A DNA stretch of 64,000 nucleotides from PFJX01 sp031426815 (GCA_031426815.1 JASJPG010000024.1:1-64000); one strand, 5' to 3'; positions 1 to 8,174 are shown, numbered from the stretch's first letter. A program made the numbers and translations. Notes: generated by a model from the sequence alone, not told the origin.

Positions 1-2
1 TG

Positions 3-779
3 GCCCTCGGCCTGGCCGCACTGCTGTGGATCCTTTGGACCCTGTTCTACAACGGTTTTTCCGCGCTGAGCTGGGACTTCTTTACCCAGGACACGCCGGC
101 CCCCGGTTCCGAGGGCGGCGGGTTGCGCAATGCCATCGTCGGCAGCCTGATGATCGTCGGCGTGACCACGCTGGTATCGACGCCGATCGGCATTCTGGCC
201 GGCATCTATCTGGCCGAGTTCGGCGCGACCTCGAAATTTGCAGCGACCACGCGTTTCGTCACCGACATCATGTTGTCGGCGCCATCCATCGTGGTTGGCC
301 TGTTCGTCTATGCCCTGGTGGTGGCGACGCTGGGCGGTTTCTCCGGTTGGGCGGGGTCGCTGGCGTTGTCGCTGATCGCCATTCCGGTGGTGGTGCGTAC
401 GACGGAAAACATGCTGCTGCTGGTTCCCACCGCACTGCGCGAAGCCGCTTTCGCCGTCGGCGCGCCGCGCTGGCAGGTGTCCTTGAAAGTCACCCTGCGT
501 GCGGTCAAGGCCGGCGTGGTGACCGGCATCCTGCTGGCCATCGCGCGGGTGATCGGGGAAACCGCGCCATTGCTGTTCACCGCGCTGAACAATCAGTTTT
601 TCAGTACCGACATGTCGCAGCCGATGGGCAACCTGCCGGTGGTGATCTTCCAGTTCGCCATGAGCCCCTACGACAACTGGGTCAACCTGGCCTGGGGCGG
701 CGCCCTGCTGATCGCCCTGCTGGTGCTCGGTATCAACATCGTCGCGCGCGTCCTGTTCCGCAACAAATCCTCAGCCTGA
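3..779 (+). CDS. pstA: Phosphate ABC transporter permease PstA (5'-truncated by window edge)
   Basis: Inner-membrane permease of the high-affinity phosphate transporter PstSCAB. The reading frame is already open at base 3 and runs 258 codons to a TGA, so the real start lies upstream of the window. Several hydrophobic segments are visible, together with the cytoplasmic EAA-type loop of binding-protein-dependent permeases (TALREAAFAVGAPRWQ), which contacts the ATPase PstB. The typical PstA ending with a GETAPLLFTA stretch before the last membrane segments is present. The next gene, 40 bases on, is pstB, so this is the tail of a pst operon. Family assignment is firm; the N-terminus cannot be seen. 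Confidence 0.93.
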   Translation, partial: ALGLAALLWILWTLFYNGFSALSWDFFTQDTPAPGSEGGGLRNAIVGSLMIVGVTTLVSTPIGILAGIYLAEFGATSKFAATTRFVTDIMLSAPSIVVGLFVYALVVATLGGFSGWAGSLALSLIAIPVVVRTTENMLLLVPTALREAAFAVGAPRWQVSLKVTLRAVKAGVVTGILLAIARVIGETAPLLFTALNNQFFSTDMSQPMGNLPVVIFQFAMSPYDNWVNLAWGGALLIALLVLGINIVARVLFRNKSSA

Positions 780-819
780 CGTTCACGCTGACGTTCACGT
801 TAACCCCCCGGAGTTCCTT

Positions 820-1602
820 ATGTCCGCCCCCCATACCACTGCCGACGGCGACGCGATCCTGTCCATCCGCGACCTGAACTTCTATTACGGCGATTTTCGC
901 GGTCTGACCAATGTTTCGCTGGATATCGCCAAGAGCAAGGTGACGGCGTTCATCGGCCCATCCGGCTGCGGCAAATCGACGCTGCTACGCACCTTCAACC
1001 GCATGTACGACCTTTATCCCGGGCAGCGCGCCGAAGGCCAGATCAACTTCCACGGCAAGAATCTGCTCGACAGGAAACAGGACGTGAATCTGGTGCGTGC
1101 CAAGATCGGCATGGTGTTCCAGAAGCCGACCCCATTCCCGATGACGATCTACGAAAACATCGCGTTTGGCGTGCGGCTTTATGAAAGGCTGCCCAAGTCC
1201 GAGATGGACGATCGCGTCGAATGGGCGTTGCGCAAGGCGGCGATCTGGGAAGAGACCAAGAGCAAGTTGCAGCAAAGCGGCTTGTCGCTCTCCGGCGGCC
1301 AGCAACAACGCCTGTGTATCGCGCGGACCATCGCGGTGAAGCCCGAAATCGTGCTGCTGGACGAGCCCACGTCTGCGCTCGACCCGATCTCCACCGCCAA
1401 GATCGAAGAGCTGATCAACGAACTGAAGAACGAATACACCATCGCCATCGTCACCCACAACATGCAGCAAGCGGCGCGGATCTCCGACTTCACCGCCTTC
1501 ATGTATCTGGGCGAACTGGTCGAATTCGGCAAGACTGACAGCCTGTTCGTGAAACCGACCAAGCAGCAGACTGAGGATTACATCACCGGTCGTTTTGGTT
1601 GA
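820..1602 (+). CDS. pstB: Phosphate ABC transporter ATP-binding protein PstB
   Basis: Cytoplasmic ATPase that powers phosphate import through PstC/PstA. The 260-residue protein has the usual PstB length. It carries a Walker A motif (GPSGCGKST), the PstB-typical stretch FNRMYDLYPGQRAEG, the ABC signature LSGGQQQRLCIARTIA, Walker B (VLLDEPTSALDP) and the switch histidine (VTHNMQQA). It starts at an ATG behind CCCGGAGTTCC. phoU, which often follows pstB, is not present: downstream comes a PHO box and an unrelated gene. Regulation by PhoB is likely from family knowledge, but the pst promoter is outside the window. Confidence 0.97.
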   Translation: MSAPHTTADGDAILSIRDLNFYYGDFRGLTNVSLDIAKSKVTAFIGPSGCGKSTLLRTFNRMYDLYPGQRAEGQINFHGKNLLDRKQDVNLVRAKIGMVFQKPTPFPMTIYENIAFGVRLYERLPKSEMDDRVEWALRKAAIWEETKSKLQQSGLSLSGGQQQRLCIARTIAVKPEIVLLDEPTSALDPISTAKIEELINELKNEYTIAIVTHNMQQAARISDFTAFMYLGELVEFGKTDSLFVKPTKQQTEDYITGRFG

Positions 1603-1636
1603 ACGCTGGTCGTGGCGACGACTTTGCCCGTGGCCG

Positions 1637-1665
1637 CTGTCATAAATCCTTCATCTTCCTGTCAC
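1637..1665 (+). promoter_or_regulatory. Predicted PHO box (PhoB binding site), three 7-bp units
   Basis: Three heptamers, CTGTCAT, CCTTCAT and CTGTCAC, are separated by 4-bp spacers (AAAT, CTTC). This gives the 11-bp periodicity of PhoB direct-repeat units. The two outer units match the CTGTCAT/CTGTCAC consensus. The site lies in the gap between pstB and the pyruvate-kinase-like gene, about 50 bases upstream of that gene's GTG start, so it most likely activates that gene rather than pstB. A weak -10 may follow near 1675-1690. Binding is inferred from pattern only. Confidence 0.72.
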
Positions 1666-1716
1666 CTCGGCTGGTTAAGCTGTTCACTTTAGCGTGGACA
1701 TCGTTTCGCCTGAGCC

Positions 1717-3555
1717 GTGCCTTCCCTTTCTGAAATTCAACGCGAACTTACGCACCTGCGCGCCAAGGTGTCGGTCGGCCAGCAATCTTTGCTGGCCGAC
1801 TGGCAGCCGATTCTGGCGGACTCGGAGTACGCGAAGGATGCGGCCAATCTGGCCGCCTACATCGCGTTCCGTCGGGAAGACCTGCGCAGCCTGCAAGAGA
1901 GGCTCTCCGAACTGGGTCTTTCTTCGCTGGGGCGCTGCGAAGGGCATGTGTCCGCCACACTGGATGCCGTTGCGTTGGCGCTCAACGCATTGAGCGGCGA
2001 AAGGCCGCCTGACGCCGCCTTGCCGATGGCTGGACGCGCCAATCGCCAAGGCGACCGTCGCCTCAGGCAGAACACCCAGCGCCTGCTCGGGAAAGAACCT
2101 AAACAACGGCGCAGCCGCATCATGGTCACCCTGCCGACTGCGGCGGCAGGTGAACTTCGTTTCGTGCGCGACCTGATCGAACGCGGCATGGATATCGCCC
2201 GTATCAACTGCGCGCATGACGACGCCGCGACCTGGCGGGCGATGATCGACAACATTCGCGTTGCCGTCGCCGCGACCGGGCGCGCCTGCCTGATCCACAT
2301 GGATCTTGCCGGGCCGAAATTGCGTACCGGCGAGATGGCCGCTTCGCCTGGCCTGCTGCGCCTGAAACCGAAGCGCGACGAGCGGGGCGATACGCGCGCG
2401 CCGGCCTATTTTCTGTTCGATGCCAGCGGCGAGCCTGGCGGCCCCGGTCTGCGCGGCGCCAGCGGCCTGATCGGCTACCCGCGGCTCAGTGTCCCGCGTG
2501 ACTGGCTCGACCGTTTGCAACCGGGCGATCTGGTGGAAGCCACCGACACGCGCGGCAAGAAACGCATCTTCAATGTGCTGGAACGCATGGGCGAGGCACA
2601 TCTGCTGGCCTGTACCGCGGAATCGGTCTGGCTCGAGCAGGGCTGCGCGCTGAAGCGTCTGTCCGGCGAGAGCAAGCAGCGCATGACCCAGGTCGGTGCA
2701 CTGGAAGCCAGCCCGGAAGTACTGCTGGTGCGGAGCGGTGATCAAATTCTGTTGTCACGCGATCTCGCGCCCGGCGAGTTGGGCATGGAAGCCGGCTACG
2801 CCGGTCGCATTCCTTGCGCGCAGCCGGAAGTGCTGGACAGTCTGTGCGTAGGCGAGCGGGTGTTCATCGACGACGGCCAGATCGGCGCCGAAGTCGAGCG
2901 CCTCGACGCGGCGGGTGCCTGGTTGCGCATTACCCGTGCGCGTCCCGAGGGCGACAAGATCCGTCCGGCCAAGGGACTGAATTTTCCAGACAGTGACATC
3001 CAGCTTCCGGCACTAGCCGAAAAGGACTTGCTCGATCTCGATTTCGTCGCGCGCGAAGCCGATATCGTGGGCTATTCTTTCGTGCAGTCGGCGGAGGACA
3101 TGGATCTATTGGCAGACGAACTTGACGCGCGTGGTGCGGCAAATCTGGGCCGCATCGCCAAGATCGAAACCCGCCAGGCGGTGGCCAATCTGCCCGAGAT
3201 CGTCGTTCACGGCGCCAGTCGGGGACCCTTCGGACTGATGATTGCGCGCGGCGATCTGGCAGTGGAAATCGGCTGGAGCCGGCTCGCCGAGATTCAGGAA
3301 GAGATATTGTGGCTGGCGGAAGCAGCGCATGTGCCGGTCGTTTGGGCGACACAGGTGTTCGAGCAATTGATCAAGGAAAATCTGCCCTCGCGGGCCGAAA
3401 TGACCGATGCTGCGATGTCGGAACGCGCGGAATGCGTGATGTTGAACAAGGGGCCGTTCGTGTTGGACGCAATTGCTATGTTGGGTGACATTGCTCGCCG
3501 CATGCGCAGTCATCAGCACAAGAAATCCGCCCGTTTGCGGGCATTACATTGGTAA
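1717..3555 (+). CDS. Atypical pyruvate-kinase-like protein
   Basis: A 612-residue protein with a degenerate but recognisable pyruvate kinase barrel. Residues 1-130 are a helical extension not found in normal pyruvate kinases. The barrel begins near residue 134 and shows IARINCAHD (161-169; normal form RMNFSHG), DLAGPKLRTG (196-205; normal DLKGPEIRTG), KGLNFP (419-424), KIE with Lys482 and Glu484, ARGDLAVE with Asp513, and ATQVFEQ plus PSRAEMTD (544-564). The catalytic Lys, Glu and Asp are therefore kept. The lid-domain region (about 210-410) is enlarged, and the C-terminal allosteric domain of standard enzymes is missing because the protein ends about 45 residues after the SRAEMTDAA helix. 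The GTG start lacks a strong Shine-Dalgarno. A PHO box lies just upstream. It could be a phosphate-regulated pyruvate kinase paralogue or a related phosphotransferase; the substrate is not known. Confidence 0.75.
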   Translation: MPSLSEIQRELTHLRAKVSVGQQSLLADWQPILADSEYAKDAANLAAYIAFRREDLRSLQERLSELGLSSLGRCEGHVSATLDAVALALNALSGERPPDAALPMAGRANRQGDRRLRQNTQRLLGKEPKQRRSRIMVTLPTAAAGELRFVRDLIERGMDIARINCAHDDAATWRAMIDNIRVAVAATGRACLIHMDLAGPKLRTGEMAASPGLLRLKPKRDERGDTRAPAYFLFDASGEPGGPGLRGASGLIGYPRLSVPRDWLDRLQPGDLVEATDTRGKKRIFNVLERMGEAHLLACTAESVWLEQGCALKRLSGESKQRMTQVGALEASPEVLLVRSGDQILLSRDLAPGELGMEAGYAGRIPCAQPEVLDSLCVGERVFIDDGQIGAEVERLDAAGAWLRITRARPEGDKIRPAKGLNFPDSDIQLPALAEKDLLDLDFVAREADIVGYSFVQSAEDMDLLADELDARGAANLGRIAKIETRQAVANLPEIVVHGASRGPFGLMIARGDLAVEIGWSRLAEIQEEILWLAEAAHVPVVWATQVFEQLIKENLPSRAEMTDAAMSERAECVMLNKGPFVLDAIAMLGDIARRMRSHQHKKSARLRALHW

Positions 3556-3567
3556 GGAAGAATCATC

Positions 3568-3813
3568 ATGGCCAACGCTGTAAAAAATATCGCCAAATTC
3601 ATCCGGAAAAATCCGGAGGACAAGGCTTGTTCTGACCTGCGTGATCTCTGCATGGCGCTGGAGTCTTCAGCTTCGTTCGACCTCGGCTGTCTCTATAACC
3701 TGGACAAGAAGCCATTCGAGTTGGCGATCGAGTTGCTCGAAGAGTGGCGTTTCGACCGCCATGTGTTTGAACGCCGTCTGCAGAAATATCTGGACGAACC
3801 GGTAGAAGATTGA
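3568..3813 (+). CDS. Small conserved hypothetical protein (81 aa)
   Basis: A soluble, charged, probably helical protein of 81 residues starting at an ATG 12 bases after the pyruvate-kinase-like gene. It has a good Shine-Dalgarno (AAGGAAG) and is very likely co-transcribed with that gene. It has no signal peptide or membrane segment; two cysteines are in the middle (SDLRDLCMALE, DLGCLYNL). I do not recognise a named family. Its stop lies about 25 bases from the stop of the convergent glycosyltransferase gene. Confidence 0.7.
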   Translation: MANAVKNIAKFIRKNPEDKACSDLRDLCMALESSASFDLGCLYNLDKKPFELAIELLEEWRFDRHVFERRLQKYLDEPVED

Positions 3814-3836
3814 GCGAAACGACCTGGAAAGGTCTC

Positions 3837-4967
3837 CTAAAGCGAAGTCGCCACTTCGCGCAGTACCGTTTCAAACCGCATGACGATGGCCTCCCAGCCG
3901 TGTTCCAGCATGCTGCGGCTGGCCTCGCAACCGAGGCGTCGGCGCGACTCGACATCGCCAGCCAGCATTACTGCCGCAGCAATGAAAGCCGTGGCATCGC
4001 CGGCCGTGACCGCGCTGCCGTTGTCTCCGTCTCGAATCAAGATCTCTGCCGCCGCGCGTCGGTAGGTGACGACGCACAAGCCGCTGGCCAACGCCTCGGT
4101 CAGTACATTGCCCCAGGTTTCCGAAAGACTGCCGAACAGGAACAGATCCGCGCTGGCGTAGTGGGCGGCAAGTTCATCGCCGACGCGCGTTCCGGCAAAA
4201 ACGTGATCCGGATGCTTCGCGCGCAGTCGCGCCAGAGCGGGGCCGTCGCCGACCCAGATCATGCGCGCGCGCGGATTGCGGGCGGCGATGGCGGCAAACG
4301 CCTGTTCCACCACTTCCAGGTTTTTTTCCGGCGCAAGACGGCCGACGAACAGACAAGCCAATTCTTCCTCTGCCAGACCCCAGCGCGCGCGCAGCGACGG
4401 GTCGCGGCAAGTCGGCCGAAACAGCTGGGTATCGACGCCGCGCCCGACCGCGCGCACGTTGGGAATGCCGCGCGCGCCCAGTCTGGCGGCCAGTTCCGGC
4501 GTCGGCACCAGGGTTGCCTGGCAGCGCCGGTGCAGGGCGTCCAGCCAGCCGGTGACCCAGGGCATCAGCCAGTCGAGGCCATAGTGCTGGCTGTATTGGT
4601 CGAAGTGGGTGTGATAGCCGGAAGTCAGTGGCAACTTGCGGGCGCGCGCCGCGGCAACGGCCGCCCAGCCGAGGGGGCCTTCGGTGACGACATGAACCAG
4701 ATCGGGGCGTTGCGTATCCATCAGGCGGCCGAGACGCCGCCAGGCCGGCCAGCCCATGTGGAGGCCGGGATAACGGGGGATCGGCAGGCCGGGTACGGTC
4801 CAGGTCTCCGCCTCGCCCGCTTCGTTCCGCTGCCGCGGCCGTACCAGCCCGACCCAGTGGCCGCGGGCGCGCAGGCCCTGCAGCAGGCGTTGCGTGGTCA
4901 TCGCGACGCCGTTGATTTCGGGCGGGTAGGTCTCGGTGACGAGCAGGATGCGCAGCGGTTTCATCAT
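3837..4967 (-). CDS. GT4-family glycosyltransferase, SQD2-like (second of pair)
   Basis: A cytoplasmic or membrane-associated GT-B glycosyltransferase of 376 residues. The N-terminal acceptor domain opens with ILLVTETYPPEINGVA and has the motif GYHTHFDQYSQHYG, which resembles the conserved acceptor loop of SQD2/DgdA-type lipid glycosyltransferases. The C-terminal donor domain has VGRLAPEKNLE, VGDGP and the nucleotide-sugar motif SETWGNVLTEALASGL. Its ATG overlaps the stop of the preceding glycosyltransferase (ATGATGA), indicating translational coupling. The cluster with a PlcP-like phosphoesterase suggests a diacylglycerol acceptor; the sugar donor cannot be read from sequence. The frame stays open upstream through the neighbouring gene, so a long apparent fusion is an artefact. 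Confidence 0.88.
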   Translation of the reverse strand: MMKPLRILLVTETYPPEINGVAMTTQRLLQGLRARGHWVGLVRPRQRNEAGEAETWTVPGLPIPRYPGLHMGWPAWRRLGRLMDTQRPDLVHVVTEGPLGWAAVAAARARKLPLTSGYHTHFDQYSQHYGLDWLMPWVTGWLDALHRRCQATLVPTPELAARLGARGIPNVRAVGRGVDTQLFRPTCRDPSLRARWGLAEEELACLFVGRLAPEKNLEVVEQAFAAIAARNPRARMIWVGDGPALARLRAKHPDHVFAGTRVGDELAAHYASADLFLFGSLSETWGNVLTEALASGLCVVTYRRAAAEILIRDGDNGSAVTAGDATAFIAAAVMLAGDVESRRRLGCEASRSMLEHGWEAIVMRFETVLREVATSL

Positions 4968-6103
4968 GCCAGGCTGCGGTACAGCACCGCGAGTCGCGCC
5001 GCCAGGGTCCGGTCGGACCATTCCTGCGCATAGCTGCGCGCCTGGTCGCCCAGGCGTACGCAACTTTCCGGGTCGTTCAGCAGGTCCGCCAGCACGTTTG
5101 CAAAGTCGGTCGGGTCGTCCGGCGCAATGCGGCAGCCGCGCCCGGGTGCCAGGATATCCGCCGTGCCCATGATCGACAGCGCGACCACCGGGCAGCGTTG
5201 CGCCATCGCTTCCAGCAGCACCAGACCCTGCGTCTCGGTGCGCGAGGCGAAGACGAACGCGTCGGCGGCGGCATAGGCGGCGGGCAGTTCGCGGCGGCGA
5301 TCCAGGTAACCGAGAAAACGCACGTTGTCGCTCAGGCCGAGGCGAGCGGCCTGTTGCTCCAGATCGGCGCGCGCGGGGCCTTCGCCGGTGACCAGAAACA
5401 GGAGGTCGCGGCATTGCCGCTTCGCCAGCGCGGCCGCTTCGAGCAGAAAGCCGATGTTCTTTTCGTGCGCCACGCGGCCGACGAACAAGGCCACCGGTCG
5501 TTCCGGCGCGATGCCCTGCTCGGCGCGGAAGCGCAGGGCGTCGCCCGGGGTGAATGCGCTGGCCGGCAGGCCGGTCGGCAATACGTGCAGGGGACGCGTG
5601 ACGCCATAGTCGCGCAGGCGTTCGCGCATCGCGGAAGACGGCACGACGATCGCATCCAGCGCATTGCACTGGCCGCGCGAAAAACGCCGTGCCAGGCCGC
5701 GCAGCGCGGCCGCCGGCAGCCAGGGGATGTAGTGCTGCAGGTATTCCTCGAACAGCGTGTGATAGGTGGCGATCACCGGTTTGTTCAATGCGCGGGCGGC
5801 ATGCAAGCCGGCGTAATGCGCCGCGAACGGGGTCTGGATGTGAATGACGTCGCAGTCGGCCGCCGCCCGCAGCGTGGCGTCGCGCAACTTCGTGTAATGC
5901 GCCAGACGGTCTTCCGGATCGCCCAGCACGCGCCGCGACGGCACCCGCGTTACGCCGGCCGTGGCTACATCGTTGCCATAGCTGGGTGCGATCAGACTGG
6001 CCGCCACGCCCTCGGCGGCAAGGGCGCCGCGGAAGGTTTCGATGGAGGTGGAGACGCCATTGATGCGCGGGAAATACACGTCTGAAACCATGAGGACGCG
6101 CAT
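4964..6103 (-). CDS. GT4-family glycosyltransferase, SQD2-like (first of pair)
   Basis: A 379-residue GT-B glycosyltransferase. The start is placed at MRVLMVSDVYFPRINGV, where the ATG overlaps the stop of the upstream phosphoesterase (TGATG). The N-terminal domain contains TYHTLFEEYLQHY, equivalent to the HTxxxxY acceptor motif of SQD2-like enzymes and of the next gene. The donor domain has FVGRVAHEKNIGFL, GEGP and SRTETQGLVLLEAMAQRCPVV with the expected E-x7-E spacing. It is about as similar in layout to its downstream neighbour as duplicated glycosyltransferases are. Two successive transferases could add two sugars to one lipid, for example to make a diglycosyl-diacylglycerol; this is inference. 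Confidence 0.88.
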   Translation of the reverse strand: MRVLMVSDVYFPRINGVSTSIETFRGALAAEGVAASLIAPSYGNDVATAGVTRVPSRRVLGDPEDRLAHYTKLRDATLRAAADCDVIHIQTPFAAHYAGLHAARALNKPVIATYHTLFEEYLQHYIPWLPAAALRGLARRFSRGQCNALDAIVVPSSAMRERLRDYGVTRPLHVLPTGLPASAFTPGDALRFRAEQGIAPERPVALFVGRVAHEKNIGFLLEAAALAKRQCRDLLFLVTGEGPARADLEQQAARLGLSDNVRFLGYLDRRRELPAAYAAADAFVFASRTETQGLVLLEAMAQRCPVVALSIMGTADILAPGRGCRIAPDDPTDFANVLADLLNDPESCVRLGDQARSYAQEWSDRTLAARLAVLYRSLA

Positions 6104-6900
6104 CAATCGGCCCCGGCCGGGAGTGCGCTGAAATCGTCGCGTGCCGACTGTCCCACTGCGTGGCAAATGGCGCTCCATTCCACCATTTCCAGGCGTCCGT
6201 CGAGGTGTTCGACGATGGCGGTGCAGGAATCGACCCAGTCGCCGCAATTGGCGTAGACCAGTCCATCGACTTGCTTCAGCGCGGCCCAGTGAATATGGCC
6301 GCAGATCACGCCGTCGAGGCCGCGTTCACGGACATGGTGGATGACGGAATCCTCGAAATCGAAAATGAACTGCAAGGCGGTTTTTACCCGCCGCTTGGCA
6401 TAGCCGGCCAGCGACCAGTAGCCGGCTATGCCGAGCAGTCGGCGCAACCGCGACAGCCAGCCGTTGAGCCTGACCAGCAGGTCGTAAGCGAGGTCGCCAA
6501 GCAGGGCGACCCAACGGTGATGCCGCGTCACCTGGTCGAAGTCGTCGCCGTGGATGAGTAGAAAGCGGCGTCCGTCGGCGGTTTCGTGCACGAACTCGCG
6601 TTCCACCCGGATATCGCCGAAAGCGGTTTCGCAGTAATCGCGCAACGCTTCGTCGTGGTTGCCCGGCACGAACACCACTTGTTCGCCGTGGCGGGCGCGG
6701 CGCAGCACTTTCTGGATCACGGTGTTCTGCGCCGGGCTCCAGTGGATACTGCGGCTCATGCTCCAGAAGTCGATGATGTCGCCGACCAGGTAAAGATGGC
6801 TGGATGAGTATTCGCGCAGAAAGGCGAGCAGGCTATCGGCCTGACAAGCTCGGGTGCCCAGATGGACATCCGATATGAAGATGGAGCGGACGGCTGGCAT
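6103..6900 (-). CDS. Calcineurin-like metallophosphoesterase, PlcP-type phospholipase candidate
   Basis: A 265-residue binuclear-metal phosphoesterase. Visible metal ligands are Asp11 and His13 (SDVHLG), Asp41 (GDIIDFW), Asn81-His82 (PGNHDE), His117 (LIHGDDFD) and His202/His204 (CGHIHWA). It belongs to the group annotated as UDP-2,3-diacylglucosamine hydrolase (LpxH). However, the extended middle (GYWSLAGYAKRRVK, residues 160-173) and the ending YANCGDWVDSCTAIVEH match what I recall of PlcP, the manganese-dependent phospholipase C that releases diacylglycerol from phospholipids under phosphate starvation. It heads an operon with two SQD2-like glycosyltransferases and lies near pstAB, which fits PlcP better than lipid A synthesis. 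PlcP versus LpxH cannot be settled without alignment. Confidence 0.85.
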   Translation of the reverse strand: MPAVRSIFISDVHLGTRACQADSLLAFLREYSSSHLYLVGDIIDFWSMSRSIHWSPAQNTVIQKVLRRARHGEQVVFVPGNHDEALRDYCETAFGDIRVEREFVHETADGRRFLLIHGDDFDQVTRHHRWVALLGDLAYDLLVRLNGWLSRLRRLLGIAGYWSLAGYAKRRVKTALQFIFDFEDSVIHHVRERGLDGVICGHIHWAALKQVDGLVYANCGDWVDSCTAIVEHLDGRLEMVEWSAICHAVGQSARDDFSALPAGAD

Positions 6901-6923
6901 GGCTGCGAATCTGCCCGCTCAAT

Positions 6924-6941
6924 GTGACGCCATGGTGACAT
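6924..6941 (-). promoter_or_regulatory. Possible PHO-box half-sites upstream of the PlcP-like gene
   Basis: On the minus strand ATGTCAC and GCGTCAC are separated by CATG, giving the 11-bp phase of PhoB units. A further ATGTCAC lies at 6979-6973 but out of phase. The pair is only 24 bases from the phosphoesterase start codon, which leaves little room for a -10 and leader. It may be a weak site, or the true start may be further in. Speculative. Confidence 0.35.
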
Positions 6942-7015
6942 GTCCAATCAATATTTCTTGCAGTGGGCGGCTGTGACATTTTTACGCGTCCGCACAGGCA
7001 AGCAGAGCAGGGTGA

Positions 7016-7044
7016 TTGACCCGCGCCGGCTTCGACATTAGACT
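7016..7044 (+). promoter_or_regulatory. Sigma-70 promoter for tpiA-secG
   Basis: TTGACC (-35, 7016-7021) and TAGACT (-10, 7039-7044) are separated by exactly 17 bases and placed about 30 bases upstream of the tpiA start. The same -10 hexamer with a 17-base spacer occurs before nuoA. Confidence 0.6.
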
Positions 7045-7072
7045 TCGCGGTCTTTTTTGAGGGGGAAACCCG

Positions 7073-7819
7073 ATGCGTCGCAAACTAGTCGCCGGCAACT
7101 GGAAAATGCACGGCAGTCTTGCTGAGAACGAGGCTTTGTTGTCCGGCTTGCTGGCTGGCATGGGCGACGTCAAGGCGGGCGTGGCGGTTTGCGTGCCGTT
7201 TCCCTATCTCGCGCAAGTTCAGGCCAGGCTGACTGGCAGTGCCATCGCCTGGGGTGCGCAGAACATGAGCCAGCAAGCCAAGGGCGCGTTCACCGGCGAA
7301 GTGTCGGCCAGCATGCTGAAAGATTTTGGCTGCGCTTATGTCATCGTCGGTCATTCCGAGCGCCGCGCCATTTATGGCGAAAGCGATGCGCTGGTGGCGG
7401 AAAAGTTTGCGGCCGCACAAGCGGCGGGCCTGACTCCGATTCTGTGTGTCGGAGAAACGCTGGAAGAACGTGAAGGTGGCATCACGGAAAGCGTGGTGGC
7501 GCGTCAGATGGATGCGGTGATCGGTAAATTCGGCGTCGCGGCGCTGGCGAAAGCCGTCGTGGCTTACGAGCCGGTCTGGGCGATCGGCACCGGCAAGACG
7601 GCCAGTCCGGAACAGGCGCAGGCGGTGCATGCTTTCATTCGCGCCAAGGTGCATGCGCTGGATGCCGGTGTGGCGGAAGGTTTGATCATTCAGTATGGTG
7701 GCAGCATGAAAGCCGCCAATGCGGTTGAGTTGCTCGGTCAGCCCGATATCGATGGCGGCCTGATCGGTGGTGCAGCTCTGGTCGCGGATGAATTTCTGGC
7801 GATTTGCCGCGCGGCGTGA
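7073..7819 (+). CDS. tpiA: Triosephosphate isomerase
   Basis: A glycolysis and Calvin-cycle enzyme interconverting dihydroxyacetone phosphate and glyceraldehyde 3-phosphate. The 248-residue protein has the usual length. The start RRKLVAGNWKMHG holds the substrate-binding Asn and Lys, VGHSERR the electrophilic His, VVAYEPVWAIGTGKTA the catalytic Glu in the YEPVWAIGTG signature and the flexible loop, and IQYGGSM plus GGLIGGAAL the phosphate-binding C-terminus. The start has a GAGGGGG Shine-Dalgarno. It is followed 19 bases on by secG, the order commonly seen in proteobacteria. Confidence 0.98.
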   Translation: MRRKLVAGNWKMHGSLAENEALLSGLLAGMGDVKAGVAVCVPFPYLAQVQARLTGSAIAWGAQNMSQQAKGAFTGEVSASMLKDFGCAYVIVGHSERRAIYGESDALVAEKFAAAQAAGLTPILCVGETLEEREGGITESVVARQMDAVIGKFGVAALAKAVVAYEPVWAIGTGKTASPEQAQAVHAFIRAKVHALDAGVAEGLIIQYGGSMKAANAVELLGQPDIDGGLIGGAALVADEFLAICRAA

Positions 7820-7838
7820 ATAAAGGTTAAGGTTAGTA

Positions 7839-8174
7839 ATGGAATTTCTGGTCTGGATCGTACATATACTGGTTGCCGCCGCAGTGGTTGGTTTGGTGTT
7901 GCTGCAGCATGGCAAGGGTGCGGATATGGGCGCGGCGTTCGGTAGCGGTTCCTCCGGCAGCCTGTTCGGTGCGAGCGGATCTGCCAACTTCATGTCGCGT
8001 GCCACTGCGGTATTGGCAACGTTGTTTTTCATGACCAGCCTGGGACTGACTTATTTTTCCAGTCAGAAACATGCGGCTGCGATCAAGCCGGTGGTGCAGC
8101 AACCCGCGGCGCCGCAAACGGCTCCGGTTGCGCCGGCCGGTGGTGGGGATAAATCGGGTGCGATACCCAAGTAA
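7839..8174 (+). CDS. secG: Protein-export membrane protein SecG
   Basis: Small SecYEG translocon subunit of 111 residues. It has two membrane segments (about residues 3-20 and 52-70) flanking a Gly/Ser-rich cytoplasmic loop with the family motif GADMGAAFGSGSSGSLFGASGS. The tail is Pro/Ala-rich. It starts 19 bases after tpiA and precedes a tRNA-Leu, the conserved tpiA-secG-tRNA-nuo arrangement. It works with SecA, whose gene is at 48.4-51.1 kb in this window. Confidence 0.96.
   Translation: MEFLVWIVHILVAAAVVGLVLLQHGKGADMGAAFGSGSSGSLFGASGSANFMSRATAVLATLFFMTSLGLTYFSSQKHAAAIKPVVQQPAAPQTAPVAPAGGGDKSGAIPK

Noticed and set aside
3818..3836. Small hairpin GACCTGGAAAGGTC between convergent genes
   Set aside because: Short stem without a T-run on either strand; not enough to call a terminator.
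3837..6266. Apparent 809-codon fusion containing the second GT4 enzyme
   Set aside because: The upstream half is out of frame with the first glycosyltransferase and has no homology. Two separate genes with an ATGATGA overlap explain it better.
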